Assembly: GCF_905404315.1 (NCBI RefSeq)
Contig: NC_066311.1
Location: 4,836,001 to 4,900,000, forward strand
Direction: 5' to 3'
DNA length: 64,000 bases
Source: Leptidea sinapis
Lineage: Eukaryota; Arthropoda; Insecta; Lepidoptera; Pieridae
Part shown: one piece after another, positions 30,381 through 41,794 of the stretch
Layout of the letters: each line of letters begins with the position of its first letter
Numbering within the stretch: position 1 is the first letter of the stretch
Program-made: the position numbers and the translations under genes
The notes under the pieces: generated by a model
Database searches by the model: none
Seen by the model: the letters and a program-made list of their open reading frames with translations, nothing else
Told to the model about the DNA's origin: nothing

Positions 30381-30512
30381 GAAAACAATACATAATATTA
30401 TAATATGCACTAAAAAGTATAATAGCCAATAATTGTAACTAGAATTGGATTAATTAATTAGATTGTATACAAATACGAAATTATTTTAGTGCATATTATA
30501 TGTATTGTTTTC
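30381..30512. mobile_element. Hairpin MITE, ~30-bp arms
   Basis: GAAAACAATACATAATATTA at the left and its near-exact reverse complement at 30484-30512 (TTTTAGTGCATATTATATGT then ATTGTTTTC) enclose about 70 bp. The left arm has a 6-bp insertion relative to the right. Confidence 0.6.
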
Positions 30513-31208
30513 TATATTTTTTAACAATGGGACCACACGGGAAGCACCATCTTTCAAATAAAAAAAGAATTATCGAAATCGATACACCCAGTCGAAAGTT
30601 CTGAGGTAAAAAATACCGACGAATGTTAAAAAAACGTGTGCTTAACACTGGCTTAAAACTTAATTGGCAATCAAATTATTTATTTGCAAAGTGATGCAAC
30701 AAAAAAACTCAAACATCCAATACTAAATGCCTTACACGAGTAAGTCAAAAAAAGTAAATGTAAATTTATACCACCGTGATAAATAAAGGAATTATGCGAG
30801 CATTTTATTAGCTATTATAAAACAATATAATCTTGTTCTTCTTCCTCCTAGACCTTTTTCCCATTTACTTGGGGTCGGCCTTCCTTGTCCTTTTTTTCCA
30901 TTCGACACGGTTTTGCACCATGTCAGCTATTAAATGAGCTTCGATCAAGTATTTTTTGACCATCGTCAACCAAGTGGCAGGTGGTCTTCCACGCGTACGC
31001 TTCGTTATTGGCATGTCTAGGGCAAGCTTCACCATATGATCGTCTGGGCGGCTTTGAATGTGACCGAAACACCTTAAGCGTTTCTCTTTGACCTTCTCGA
31101 CTATTGGGGCAACTTTTAAACTTCCTCTGATGTACTCATTTCGGATTTTGTTTTAGAAGTGTGACACCCGCAGACCAGCGTAGTATGCGCATTTCTGTCG
31201 TGTGCAGT

Positions 31209-32072
31209 TTATTTAGGTGATGCTTGTTGGTCGCCCAACACTCTGATCCGTACAAAACAGCAGGTTTTGTACAACTGCCCTTTGACTTTAAGCGGCATCT
31301 TTCTGTCACACATGACGCCTGTGAGTTGTCTCCACTTCATCCATCCAGTTGTTGTTCTGTGAGTGACATCTTTATCAATTTTTCCGTCGTTACTGATATT
31401 TGATACTAAATATTTAAATTGTTTTACATTGGGCAGTACCATGCTTCCTATAGAAATGTGTTTATTGTCTGCATCTGTAACGTCATCAAAAACGCACGAC
31501 ATGTGTTCTGTCTTGCTTCTACTAATTTTGAGGCCGTTTGTCTCGAGTGCATCTATCCAGGAGTTGAAATTATTCTGGAGCTCGTTTATATTATCTGAGA
31601 TCAGAACGACATCGTCTGCATAGAGAATGTTCCAAGGCAGAACCCTTTAACTGTGCTTTGTGAGGTAATCTATAGTTGTGTTGAAAATCAATGGGCTAAG
31701 TGTAGATCCCTGATGAACCCCGACTTCAAGTTCAAACGCTTCGCCTTTTCCTGCTGGGCTCAGGACTTGAGTGGAAACAGATTTGTACATGTCTTGTATG
31801 AGGTAAATGTAATGTTCTGGCACAGATTGTCGCCTCAGTGATTCCCAGGTGAGGTCACGTGGGACATGATCAAATGCCTTTTCAAGGTCTATAAAAACCA
31901 TATGGAGATAAGATTTAATAGATTTGGCCTTTTCAAGTAGTATCCGAACCGTTTGAATAACACCTGGGGAGCTTCTCTCTGACACAAAACCACATTGATT
32001 TGGCGTTACGTTTATTAAATGTTTCAATCTATCGTTCATCACTGTTTCCCAAATTTTTAGTGTGTGCTGCAT
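31209..32072 (-). pseudogene. RTE reverse transcriptase, broken frame
   Basis: Fragment one (32072-31647) has PNQCGFVSERSS, VFIDLEKAFDHVPRD (motif A, catalytic D) and HQGSTLSPLIFN. A stop at 31647 interrupts it; the same frame then gives the YADD catalytic motif at 31622-31611 and continues into SKTEHMSCVFDDVTDADNK and KQFKYLVS (31502-31209). Domain order is normal for RTE elements; stops make it a pseudogene. Confidence 0.85.
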
Positions 32073-33161
32073 TCTCTAACATCTCCCTTCCCCTTGTAAA
32101 ATGGTATGAGATAGGTATTACGCCACGAGTCTAGCATGGGGTATCCCCGAATCAGCTATTGTTAAATAGTTGTTCTAGCTAAACTATTCCATCATCTCTC
32201 AATTGCTTCCAGACTTCTGCTGTTATTTCATCTGGCCCAGGAGCTTTGTTATTTTTCATTTGTTGTACTGCCAACTTTACCTCTACGGCTGATATTATAT
32301 ATGAAATAACTTTTGTATTGTTGTGACGTGTTTTAGCTATTTTGTGTATGTCTAATTCTGACTTGGCAGATTCTAATTGGTTGTAAAAGTGAGAGTTTGT
32401 TTTTGCTATTTATGTTGCAATCTGTCTTTTTGTTTTGTTTTTGATTTTCTTGTAGTTTTCATAGCCAGTTTCATCTTTGGTCAACTACCACAGTTTGAAA
32501 GATACCTTCTTGGCTTTTATCGTTTCTTTTATTTCTGAGCTCCACCATTTTGTTTTTGTCATTTTGTTTCTTTATTTGATCCTTTTTTGCTTCTTGTGCG
32601 GCCTAAGTGTTCTTCTGTTTTGCAAATACAAAATCATTGAAATTTTACCTACACTTCATTTGGTGTCATATGTATGGTATCCATGGATCTTAAGTTTTCA
32701 AAAAGTTGCGCTGTGAACAGTTTTCCAATTGGTTCTTTTAAAGATTTCCATTTAATTTTTGGTGTTAATTTACGGTTTATTTTTATAGGTTTAGGAAGCT
32801 TGTACACTGTGACTAGTAAGTAATCTATGCATAGTGGTGAGAGGTTCTCCCGGTATGACCTTGCAGTCTTTGTAATTTCCTAGATGTTTACGTCGCACTA
32901 GAAAAAAATCTTATCTGAGAGGCGTGTCCACCACTTTTATATGTTACTTGGTGGGACTCTTCCTTTTTAAAAAGGGTATTGATGATGGCCAGGTCACAGC
33001 TGCAAATTGTAGAATAGTATCTGCGTCGCTGTTGCGGGTACCATAGCCTCCATGCCAACTTTCTGAGTTGGTGTTGCTGCTTCCAACATAACCATTTAAA
33101 TCACCACCCAGATGTACTGTTTCTTCTTGCGGTATATTTTTAGTAAGCTGTGAAGATCATC

Positions 33162-33545
33162 TCAAAAGGCATCCTTTTCACACTCTACGGTGCCGGATTG
33201 TGGTGCATATGCAGATATGTTGAAACATGGTTGTTTGTTTAGGGCAATCTTTATAGCCATAAGTCTGTCGCTTACCCTTTCAGTCTTTATTAGTCTCTGA
33301 GATAGATTTTCAGACAGAATTATTCCGATGACATTGTTACCGCTGATGGTTCCGTTATAGATGAGTTTGTACCCATGGCCTATAAGTTTTGATTTTGTCC
33401 CCTTCCACCTGGTCTCTTGCACACAGCATGCTTCTAATTGCCTCCTTTTAAGGATTTCGGCACTTCTGCCCGTCATGGTACCTACGTTCCAGGTCCCAAA
33501 TCGCAGTGATGGGATCCTCGTTTTGCTTCGACCGTCCCTTAGCAC
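33162..33545 (-). pseudogene. RTE endonuclease domain (N-terminal part)
   Basis: Reads RIPSLRFGTWNVGTMTGRS, then LEACCVQETRWKGTKSKLIG and FNISAYAPQSG. The WNVGTM and QETRWKG motifs are typical of RTE-type APE endonucleases (catalytic N and E). Starts at an ATG and ends after 127 codons at a frameshift/stop. Remaining endonuclease sequence continues in other frames below 33160. Confidence 0.85.
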
Positions 33546-34102
33546 GACCGTCGCTTAAGAGGGACACCCTAGTATTAGGGCTAATTCTCTTATTTTGTAC
33601 TTTCATATTTTAAGGACAAGGAAAGTGAAGTGGCTATGTAGTTTTACGGCCGGTTGCCACCTGACGCCAAGACACTAATCCTGCTTAGGACTGTGAGCGC
33701 TGCCGTTGGACTCGAGGGTCTCATCCGCCACCGACTCTTTTACGTCACCGTGCCTGGTGCTGTAACTCCAACATGACCCTTATCACCCCAATATGTGGAA
33801 TTGGCTCACTGTTGGGTATGCCTCTTCCACCTGCTTCGCCGTTCCAATGCACTGCATTTCCGCCTTCGCAGCCGTTGAAGACTTCACCCGTATCCCTGGG
33901 CAAGGGTTTCGCGTTATACCCCGCGGGACTGGTCCCTATCTGAACTTAGCCGCCACCCCATTTCGGCCTACTGAACTGGGAGACGCCCACCCGCGCGACG
34001 TGGACGCGCCATACAGTAGCTACCCCAGTGTGAAATAGAGAAGGCTACCTCTATTCCCCCTGGAGCCGGCTTAATGGTCTCGGATATTGTCCGAGCCAAA
34101 GG

Positions 34103-34190
34103 TTATAAAACAATATAATCACTTTAATTAAAATAAAAGTAATTATATTGTTTTGTTTTATAAAACAATATAATCACTTTAATTAAACAA
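34103..34190. repeat. Local direct and inverted copies of the RTE target sequence
   Basis: TATAAAACAATATAATCACT occurs at about 34105 and again at about 34160, and the intervening AAGTAATTATATTGTTTTG is its inverted form. The pre-insertion target was therefore already a small tandem/palindromic AT-rich motif. Confidence 0.6.
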
Positions 34191-35031
34191 AAACATTAAG
34201 CAAACTTCTCGTTCATGAGCAAGACGCCTTGACCAGCCATCACCTCCCTCGACCATATTTTAGGAAAGAAAATAACGGAGATCATTAAAGTAAATCAGGA
34301 AAAGGGAATGTCCTAAAATCGAGCCCTGTGGAACCCCATCTTAACGACTAATCCAGAGGACCGCTTTATTCTTCCAATCAGAATTGGAATCCGAGTTTGA
34401 ACAGTTTATTCTATGTATTGAAAATCGAAATGTCGTTTTTAGGACCGACAACTCATCGAGCATTTGATTCTTCGAACTTATCGACAATAGGACACAAAGT
34501 AATCGGAAAGCAAGCAAAAACTCATTACGGACTTTCCGTAAAATATATTTCGTAATTATTTCCTAAATTTGAAAATTTAACAATGTGCTTTTGTGCCTGT
34601 TTGGTATTCGCCATTTTGACGCTGTTAGCCATGTAGCGAGAGTTTGCGGTACTAAAACTAGTGATGACAACCTCAGCAAACAGATGGCAGTAAACTATTT
34701 ACAAAAAAATATGTACTTACGTTGATTCTTGAAGTATATTTATAATTACTTAACAACACAGAAAACGAACGAAATTAATTCAACATGCAAAAATACTTCA
34801 GAGTACTATACGTTCCTTCGCAGCTATTTGTATTACACGTCAAAATTTGTTCTCTGTACGCTCGCGAATGGCGCTTCAAATAGGCACAAAATATTTGCTG
34901 TCAAACATATGGAACAGCCTTCCCAGTGGTATTAGTACAGGTCAGTGGTAGGTATCAGCTTCGTTTATTTTATTCAGCCACAATTTTTTTTTATTGCTGC
35001 CGTTTCTGAACTTCGTGCATGCCGTATGCAG

Positions 35032-35289
35032 AGTATGTCGCTTGAACACTATCATTCTCAGATTCAATAACAGTATTAGTATGGTCTTACATCTAAAATA
35101 TAATTTAAATTTATCTAAACCAATAGTAGAAACATAATACCTGACCATGGATTAAGTATGCCGCTTGAACACTATCATTATCAGATTCAATAAACACAGT
35201 ATTAGTATGGTCTTACGTCTAAAAAATAATTTAAATAAGTCAAACCAATATTTAGAATATTTTTAAACTTAATACCTGACCATGGATTA
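35032..35289. repeat. Tandem duplication, two ~125-130 bp units
   Basis: GTCGCTTGAACACTATCATT (about 35037) and GCCGCTTGAACACTATCATT (about 35160) start matching units that both end ACCTGACCATGGATTAAGT. They differ by small indels. Confidence 0.7.
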
Positions 35290-35424
35290 AGTCAATGAAA
35301 ATATTATAATAAAAAATCTTGCCCCAAAATTCTTCTTTATTTGATATAATTTGATGTTTAGTTTAACTTAAATGGTAACATTTTCATGAGCAATGGCTGT
35401 CGTATGAGCACCATGGTATAACAA

Positions 35425-35725
35425 ATTGAAAATGGCCAGTCGGGATTTTATTACGACTATAAACAGACTGCGTTTTGGTCACTCCACCGTCCCGGCCCAA
35501 CTGGCTCAGCATAGTGGAGAGAAGCTACTGCACCTTCTGCAATAATTCTGTTGGTGATGAAATGTTCGATCATTTCATAGTTATATGTGAGTGCTTTTCG
35601 TTTGACAGATTGATTCTTGTCAGTGAAATTAGTCAAATAGAGCAAAATCAATTGACAGTGCAGGATCCCTCCCGCCGCCTGAGTGATATGTTCAAAAATA
35701 GATTCTATTAGGTGCCTCTATTTAA
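35425..35725 (+). pseudogene. LINE ORF C-terminal remnant with zinc-knuckle-like motif
   Basis: Split across two frames: INRLRFGHSTVPAQLAQHSG, then CTFCNNSVGDEMFDHFIV followed by ECFSFDRLILVSEI and DPSRRLSDMF. The RLR.GH...C..C...GDE..H....C pattern is the C-terminal tail of R1/I/jockey-group LINE ORF2 proteins. At least one frameshift; isolated fragment. Confidence 0.65.
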
Positions 35726-35892
35726 ATTCATCAAAAATACAGTTGGGAAATTATAATAACCCGATTAAATACTCAAGACTTGGCCTAAAGGTAGGCCTAG
35801 ATACCAGGCCATAAACTCTAAAAAAAAATGGCTGTCGTATGAATTCTTTTGCCTTGAACTGGCATCCTATGCCATAAATTTAAAAGAAACAA

Positions 35893-36197
35893 AATGGCCG
35901 ACGTCCCACAAGTCACAACCCGCGTCCGTCAGTCAAAGTCAGTCTAAGTAGTATTTGCAGCTGTGAGCCGTCGATAGTGTCGTGTTTGTGATAAATTTTT
36001 GTTTTATTTAAATTTACGTGGTTACATGCGAAGCAAGTTGTTTCTGAATCAACTACTTTGCATTTGTGCTTTTTATAGTGACTAAATAAGAAGTGCGTTG
36101 TTTTTGGAATGTTGTTGTGCCCTGTATGTTAATAGGATTGGATCACTGATCTTTAAATTATTATTGGATTATTGCTTGCTGTTTACACATCAAACAG
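35893..36197 (+). promoter_or_regulatory. Candidate promoter/first noncoding exon of an unknown gene
   Basis: Two arthropod-type initiators TCAGTC (35929-35934, 35939-35944) lie in a GC-richer patch, followed by about 250 bp that ends CACATCAAACAG|GTAAGATT, a strong splice donor at 36197/36198. A short ORF (MADVPQVTTRVRQSKSV, 35893-35946) with a good AAAATGG context precedes it. No downstream plus-strand coding exon was recognised in the window, so the call is an inference from signals only. Confidence 0.35.
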
Positions 36198-37280
36198 GTA
36201 AGATTACTGCTATATTTTTACATTACTTTATTATAAATAGGCCTGTAGTCTAATTTCGTGCCTACGTTCCTAAGTTCCTAAAGTGCCGCGAGATAACGGC
36301 GGATTAGACAGATTGCGTTGATTCTGATAAAATTCCGTTCTTCGTTACATATTTGAGCAACAAACGACTAAGTGCAAACAATTTTTTATTATATTATCAT
36401 CAACTGCGTAGCATTTAAAGTTTCCTTTAAATAAAATAATTATATGCTCTATTTACTCTACGAAAGCCAAATTTAATGTAATTAAAAGTGAATGGCGCTA
36501 ACGTGGAACATATTTAGTGCATTTCATGCCGCGAAATGATATCAAAACTTTCATATATGTTAATAAAAGTTAATGTGCCTTAAGTTTGAACTCCATGTAA
36601 ACTTAGCTTCAAAGTAAATTACAAAAATACCAAGTGTCAAAGATAATAATTGTAATGCATAGCAAAAGTTATTTTTTTTTACTGCAAGCTAACAACCCAA
36701 TCAATTAAGTGTTTTAATTAGCATAATGAACAACTAAATATTTTACTTAGCACTCATTTGACAAATAGCATAATTTACTTATTATTTAGTTTATTATGAA
36801 TGCTTAAAAATTAACCATAATCTAATCACATGACTGTAAATAGTTACTACACAACAACTTGTTATTCAACTTGACTTTAAATTTGGTGTAAGGTCAGTGG
36901 TACAATAGTAAGATTGTATTATTGTACCATCATGTATTTAATCAATATAAAAAAAAAACATTTTGTTGTACAAGTACAAAAAAAAGGTCTGCCTAACATA
37001 TCATCTCTTTAGTTAGTGTAATTTAGACATTAATATTATTTTAAATTCATATAAAATAAAATAATTATTCATTAACAACAGCAACATTTACAAATCGCCT
37101 TTCGAAAATCAAAGCTTTATTTATGAGCATATTTTATACTTAAATTTATAATATTATTTTACACTTTGTCATGGGAACTCGTAGATAACATCGCCAAAAA
37201 CCGAAATCACTAATAATAGACATCTCAAACTCTCATTATACATGAGCTTGCAACAGAAAATAAAAATAGGTCTTAAACCT
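36198..37280. other. AT-rich unique-looking stretch
   Basis: No coding signal, RNA or repeat match was noticed between the candidate donor at 36198 and the LINE tail at 37283. If the upstream exon is real, this would be intronic. Confidence 0.4.
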
Positions 37281-37282
37281 TT

Positions 37283-37592
37283 CATGTGTTACAAAATTTA
37301 AAAGAATTGTTAAAAAATGTTTGTGTGGGAAAGGTTATTATAGCATAAACAATTTTCTTAATGACACCACGGACTGGGAATAAAGTGAACACCATCAGGC
37401 TCTTTAATTATAAATGTTTATTGTACGATATCACATTGTAATCCATATTTTATAAATATAAAAAAAGCCTGCTGAGTTTCTTGCGCCCATTCTTCTCAGG
37501 TCTGAGGCAGTCTCTTTTGAACGGGTGATAGTTTTTGATGTTCAATAAGTGATTTTAAATCCTATTTTGAATAAAAATATTTGAATTTAAAT
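37283..37592 (+). mobile_element. LINE 3' tail (KGYYS.NDFLNDTTDW type)
   Basis: GTGTTACAAAATTTAAAAGA, TTTGTGTGGGAAAGGTTATT, CACGGACTGGGAATAAAGTG and the end ATTTTGAATAAAAATATTTG. Nearly identical to 3700-3965 and more complete at its 3' end. Confidence 0.7.
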
Positions 37593-38085
37593 TTCATTTG
37601 TAATAGTAATTTTTGGCATGTTGAGGACTGCATATTTAATATCAATCTTGTAATGGAAAATCCAATTTTTATTAACTCCTATCTACCTACCACCTTAATA
37701 ATTAGTAATAACTTTTATCATCGTAATTTTTTTCATATGTATTTTCATTTTTTCTTTATCACTATTCCAACACTGTCCAGATATGTCAACCATGCTATCT
37801 TCAGAATTCTCACATTCTTCTTCTGTACATGTGTCATTTTTGAAATCATTCCTGTTACTTTTCTTTTTACAGTATTTTGTTCTTTCATGCCTCTAATCTT
37901 CCTTTTTCTCTTTAAAGTCAAACAAACGTTAGTCTAATAGGCATTTTAAATATCAAAGAACTCATAAAAATATATAAATTATAATTATATAGGTTTCAAG
38001 AACCTATAGAGGTTGAATTCATTGTTTGTGTAAGGATACTTTATGAACATTATGGTTACTGATTACTGTTTAAATAAGGAATCAC

Positions 38086-38240
38086 ATAATCACATTCCTT
38101 TCGTCTTCCTCTAACTCTTCATACATTCTATTTCTTTGGTCATGTAAATCTTGGTACAATGAATTTCTTTGCCACAGTAGCTGTAGGGATGTCTCCCCTG
38201 CAATTTTTTGCATACCTACTTCTGTATCAGCTTCAGAAAA
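38086..38240 (-). CDS. Candidate minus-strand coding exon (unknown protein)
   Basis: The minus strand reads EADTEVGMQKIAGETSLQL, then LWQRNSLYQDLHDQRNRMYE and ELEEDERNVIM before a TGA near 38086. It is highly helical and charged and looks like a real protein rather than repeat translation. Possible acceptors (tgatacag or ttttctgaag) all require incoming phase 1. Function not recognised. It could be the terminal exon of a small gene or of an unrecognised transposon. Confidence 0.4.
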
Positions 38241-38287
38241 TAGTACTCAAACATAAATCTGGGATCAAAATCTAATAGATGACACCT

Positions 38288-38545
38288 AGTATACCCCAAT
38301 AATTGACACCTGTCTACCGTTGGATAGGTTAGTATACCACAATAGTTGACACCTGTCTACCGTTGGATAGGGTAGTATACCTCAATAGTTGACACCTCTC
38401 TACCATTGGATAGGGTAGTATACCTCAATAGTTGACACCTCTCTACCGTTGGATAGATTAGTATACCTCAATAATTGATACCTGTCTACCGTTGGATAGG
38501 TTAGTATACCTCAATAGTTGACACCTGTCTACTGTTGGCTAGGGT
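38288..38545. repeat. Minisatellite, six units of 43 bp
   Basis: The unit starts AGTATACCTCAATAGTTGAC and continues ACCTGTCTACCGTTGGATAG. Six head-to-tail copies of exactly 43 bp, differing by a few substitutions, followed by a partial AATCT. No coding frame is conserved. Confidence 0.9.
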
Positions 38546-38839
38546 AATCTAAAAGTAACAGAAATTAAATAGGTCTTTATTCACAGGCCATAGAGGCAAT
38601 AGTTGCATGAATATGAGCATAGAAATTTAGTTGGTTTTGAAGTAAAATTAGGTTTTCACTAATTTCTCATACTAATAGTAGACATGTTTAAATTGTTAAG
38701 AAATCTAACTAAAATAAAAAAAAAACAATGTTCTTATTATAATAATAATGTTAAAGACAAATATAGCCTTTATTTCTAGATATTAGTGATGTAGTAACAT
38801 GCTTATTTTTTATTTCCTCTATTATTTAACGATATATCT

Positions 38840-39410
38840 AGCTTGTCCACTGACATAGGCCTCCTCTAGGACCTTCCAGTGCTCTCTCTCCCGCGCTTCT
38901 ACTCCAAACTGATCCAGCAACCTTCTTTATATCATCTTCCCACCTTAGTATCTGTCTGCCTCTCTTTCTTTTACCATCTCTCGGCTACCAATGGGTTAGT
39001 TTCTGTGACCATTTGTTTGGGCCTCTTATCATATGACCCGTCCATTTCCACTTAAGTTTTTTGACAATTTTTGCTATGGGGATCACCTTTGTTTTTTCCC
39101 TTATGAACATTAGTCTTTCTCTGTCCTTTGATTCTATGTCCAATAGGCTCCTCTGCATGGTGTTTAGGCATACTTCTAGTTTTCTCATATTTTTTCTTGT
39201 AAGTGCCCAGGTTTGGCATCCATAGGACATACATAGTGTTATGCGTGTGTTTAATCTTGCCTTTTTCTAGTGCTGGAATCTCCTTACTTTTCATGATCGA
39301 ATTGATTGATCATTTCGTCTATCTCTGTGGGATTCTCACTTAATAGTACTATGTTGTCTGCAAATATTAAATGATGTAGATATTCTCCATTTATGATAAG
39401 AACTTTTCTT
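38840..39410 (-). mobile_element. RTE LINE C-terminal/3' fragment
   Basis: The minus strand encodes YGCQTWALTRKNMRKLEV, LNTMQRSLLDIESKDRERL, and KLKWKWTGHMIRGPNKWSQ, the standard post-RT tail of RTE elements, then a 3' end near 38840. 5'-truncated with a frameshift near 39230. A different subfamily from 30833-34102. Confidence 0.8.
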
Positions 39411-39472
39411 TTAATGTTATAACATTAAACTAATGTTATATCAAAACAAAACATAAAAATGTAGAACATAAT

Positions 39473-39593
39473 CTTACCTGCAAAATGTCAGCCTCCTTAA
39501 GAAAAACTATTGCAATATCAACACATGTTTGCTTCTTCACATTGTTTATTTCCAACTGACTTTTTGACCCAACTATTACTACTATACTATATA
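39473..39593 (-). CDS. Candidate minus-strand coding exon (unknown protein)
   Basis: The minus strand reads GSKSQLEINNVKKQTCVDIA, then IVFLKEADILQ, ending exactly at CAG|GTAAGATT, a strong donor (39473/39472). The frame stays open to the border of a SINE-like repeat at about 39596, which may have displaced the original acceptor. Function not recognised. It leaves in phase 0, which does not fit the 38086-38240 piece directly, so at least one exon would be missing if both belong to one gene. Confidence 0.4.
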
Positions 39594-39595
39594 TA

Positions 39596-39797
39596 CTAAA
39601 ATTAAAAAAAAAATGTCAAAAAAATTAAAAAAAAAAAATTGGTGTGGTCCCTTAACATTTAGGGGGATGAAAAATAGATGATGTCCGATTCTCAGTGCTA
39701 CCCAATATGCACTCAAAATTTCAAGAGAATCGGTGAAGCTGTTTCGAAGGAGTTTAACTACAAACACCGCAACATGAGAATTTTATATATTAGATTT
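39596..39797 (+). repeat. SINE-like repeat (5'-truncated)
   Basis: AAATGTCAAAAAAATTAAAA, GGGGGATGAAAAATAGATGA and the end AGAATTTTATATATTAGAT match 25931-26250. Confidence 0.65.
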
Positions 39798-40083
39798 ATC
39801 ATTATTTCGTTCATATTGTTCATTATTAAAATTGATGATTTCTTTGAAGATGTATTTTTACATAGTTACATCATGCTAATTTTTGAGTCACATTGTAGAC
39901 ATACAGCTGAATTTTACAGATCCATATTGGTCTTGTAATCAAGTTTTTTTGTCTAGGGATAGCTTAGAAGTTCTAAGAGTCCTAGAATAGATCCTTGTAC
40001 TTAGGATAATTTCATTTCTTCTTGTCTGGACATGTTTTTACTGTATTAGATGATAGTCCAAATTCTTGGTATTTTTCATAAAC

Positions 40084-40490
40084 CGCACTAGCCGCGTATT
40101 ATGCTTATGGCTACGCATTTTTGAGGTACGGAGGTATTCTCTGGGGAAACAGCACAAATTCCCAGGATCTATTTATATTACAAAAAAGTGCATATGAATA
40201 CTGGCCAACATAAAAATAACAGACTCATGTCTACCCCATTTCAAAAAATTACATATTCTAATCCTACCCTCAATATATTATATCTTTGAAATATGCAAAT
40301 TTGTTAAAAATTATGTACACAATTACACAAAGAAAGAAAATAAGCCCCGTCGATATCCCGAAATATATACGAGCATAAATAATTAAAATGAATTTATTAA
40401 AACACTGAAAAACTTTTTATTAGAAAAGTGCTACTATGCCGTAAATGATTTTTTAAACGAGCCAAACTAAAAAAAATAAAAGTATGGGTC
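40084..40490 (+). mobile_element. LINE C-terminal fragment (YYAYGYAFLRYGGILWG type)
   Basis: Reads AAYYAYGYAFLRYGGILWGN, SQDLFILQKSAYEYWP, and further on KTFLLEKCYYAVNDFLNEP, the usual post-RT tail of jockey-group LINEs. The frame is interrupted by stops. Confidence 0.65.
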
Positions 40491-40788
40491 TCCCTACTAC
40501 GGTCTGCTGTTCAGACCAAATTGCGACACCCAAACTGGGTATCCATAATTTACTGCCTTGTATAATAATTTTAGTATTAACTCCAAATTTTATATTAAGG
40601 ACTATATTTATGGAATTGCAATAAATTGAAATTGATGTTTTGGCGGAGGAGAACCGGAGCCTATAAATTGGACGTAATTCCAGAAAAACGTTCCAAACCA
40701 CAATCATGTCGAAATTGAGTTAAAAACACTAAACTGGTCACGTGATTCATATTAACGGACTGACAAAAAATAATATATAACAGGCATC

Positions 40789-41045
40789 AAAGCCATTTAT
40801 TTCCTCAAAATTGATTCCTTCAGAATTCTTTAATGGCATTTCTAATATACTAGATACTACTACCGCTTTAGAAACAAATTGCGTTCTGAGAGAGAAGAAG
40901 CGGCGCAAGAAACTCTCCCAGGATTCTTTTTTTTTTATGCGATCTTTTTAATAAAATATACAATATTGTACTGTCATTGCTATTGCTATAAAATAATCAT
41001 AATCTAGTCCCAGGCTGTTGGATCACTTAGATGTTCCGCTGTGGA
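40789..41045 (-). mobile_element. LINE tail (SYYSTAEYLSDRTAWD type), 5'-truncated
   Basis: TTTATTTCCTCAAAATTGAT, AGAGAGAAGAAGCGGCGCAA and TAGTCCCAGGCTGTTGGATC are shared with the copies at 51836 and 53058. Confidence 0.7.
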
Positions 41046-41794
41046 GTAGTAGGATTTACAACAGAGTTCATATTAGTGAACCAATACAGAAGTGAACTGA
41101 AGGTTAAAAAAACATTGAGTGCGTACAAAGTACACATGTCAGAAGTGAAACCTGCATGGTGCATGTACCTCTAAACTGCATATGAATTCCTGGTATGTGT
41201 TGCTAGGATGACACATGATTTCAACCGCTATGAAAGACATTCCTACCACCACTAATATATATAATAATATGTTCTCCTGGTGTCTATGTAGTAATACGCC
41301 GTGCGCTTGGAGTCAGAATATATTAAGGTATACTCGCGCCATACTTAAGACAATCTCTTCTTTAACTATGATCGCCTGGTACCAAAACATTGTATTATGC
41401 TTCCTATCTCATTATCTCCCATGTTAAATATTATGAATTGACGTGACTGCTCTTTTTACTGTTTCATCGACTTTCAAATCACAACGATGATAAAGAAGTT
41501 TTCACATCAATAGTATGCATATTTCTGTCTCATTCTTTGCCGGCTTCATCCTACACATTTTTGTATTTGTGTCTCTTACCTGTCGTTTTTCCGTTGCATC
41601 CGGTTTGAAATCACTACGATTCTAAAGAAGTTTCACTTCGAAAAACTTGTGAAATGGACAAACACATCAACATCTCAATTGCTATACTTGTGATTGATAT
41701 CTTGTTGTCACATAGGAAACTAATTATTTATCATTTCTCCTTCATACCTACACATTCGATGGTTAACTGACATAGATACGGCGCGACTAGTATA

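Larger units (their letters stand above)
30833..34102 (-). mobile_element. Near full-length RTE-type LINE with 18-bp TSD
   Basis: The 3270-bp body lies between perfect copies of TTATAAAACAATATAATC at 30815-30832 and 34103-34120. Minus-strand order: GC-rich 5' leader (34102-33550), endonuclease, reverse transcriptase with the YADD motif at 31622-31611, C-terminal region and a short 3' end. The length and order fit RTE-clade elements, which are about 3.3 kb with a single ORF. The ORF is broken by several stops and frameshifts, so it is inactive. Confidence 0.9.

Noticed and set aside
33793..34038. 81-codon plus-strand ORF
   Set aside because: It lies antisense in the GC-rich 5' leader of the RTE element.
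37581..37937. 118-codon ORF rich in F and I
   Set aside because: T-rich low-complexity translation; the opposite strand is also open in two frames, so this is composition rather than coding.
38288..38545. CRISPR-like repeat array
   Set aside because: Units are directly adjacent with no spacers, in a eukaryotic genome; it is a minisatellite.
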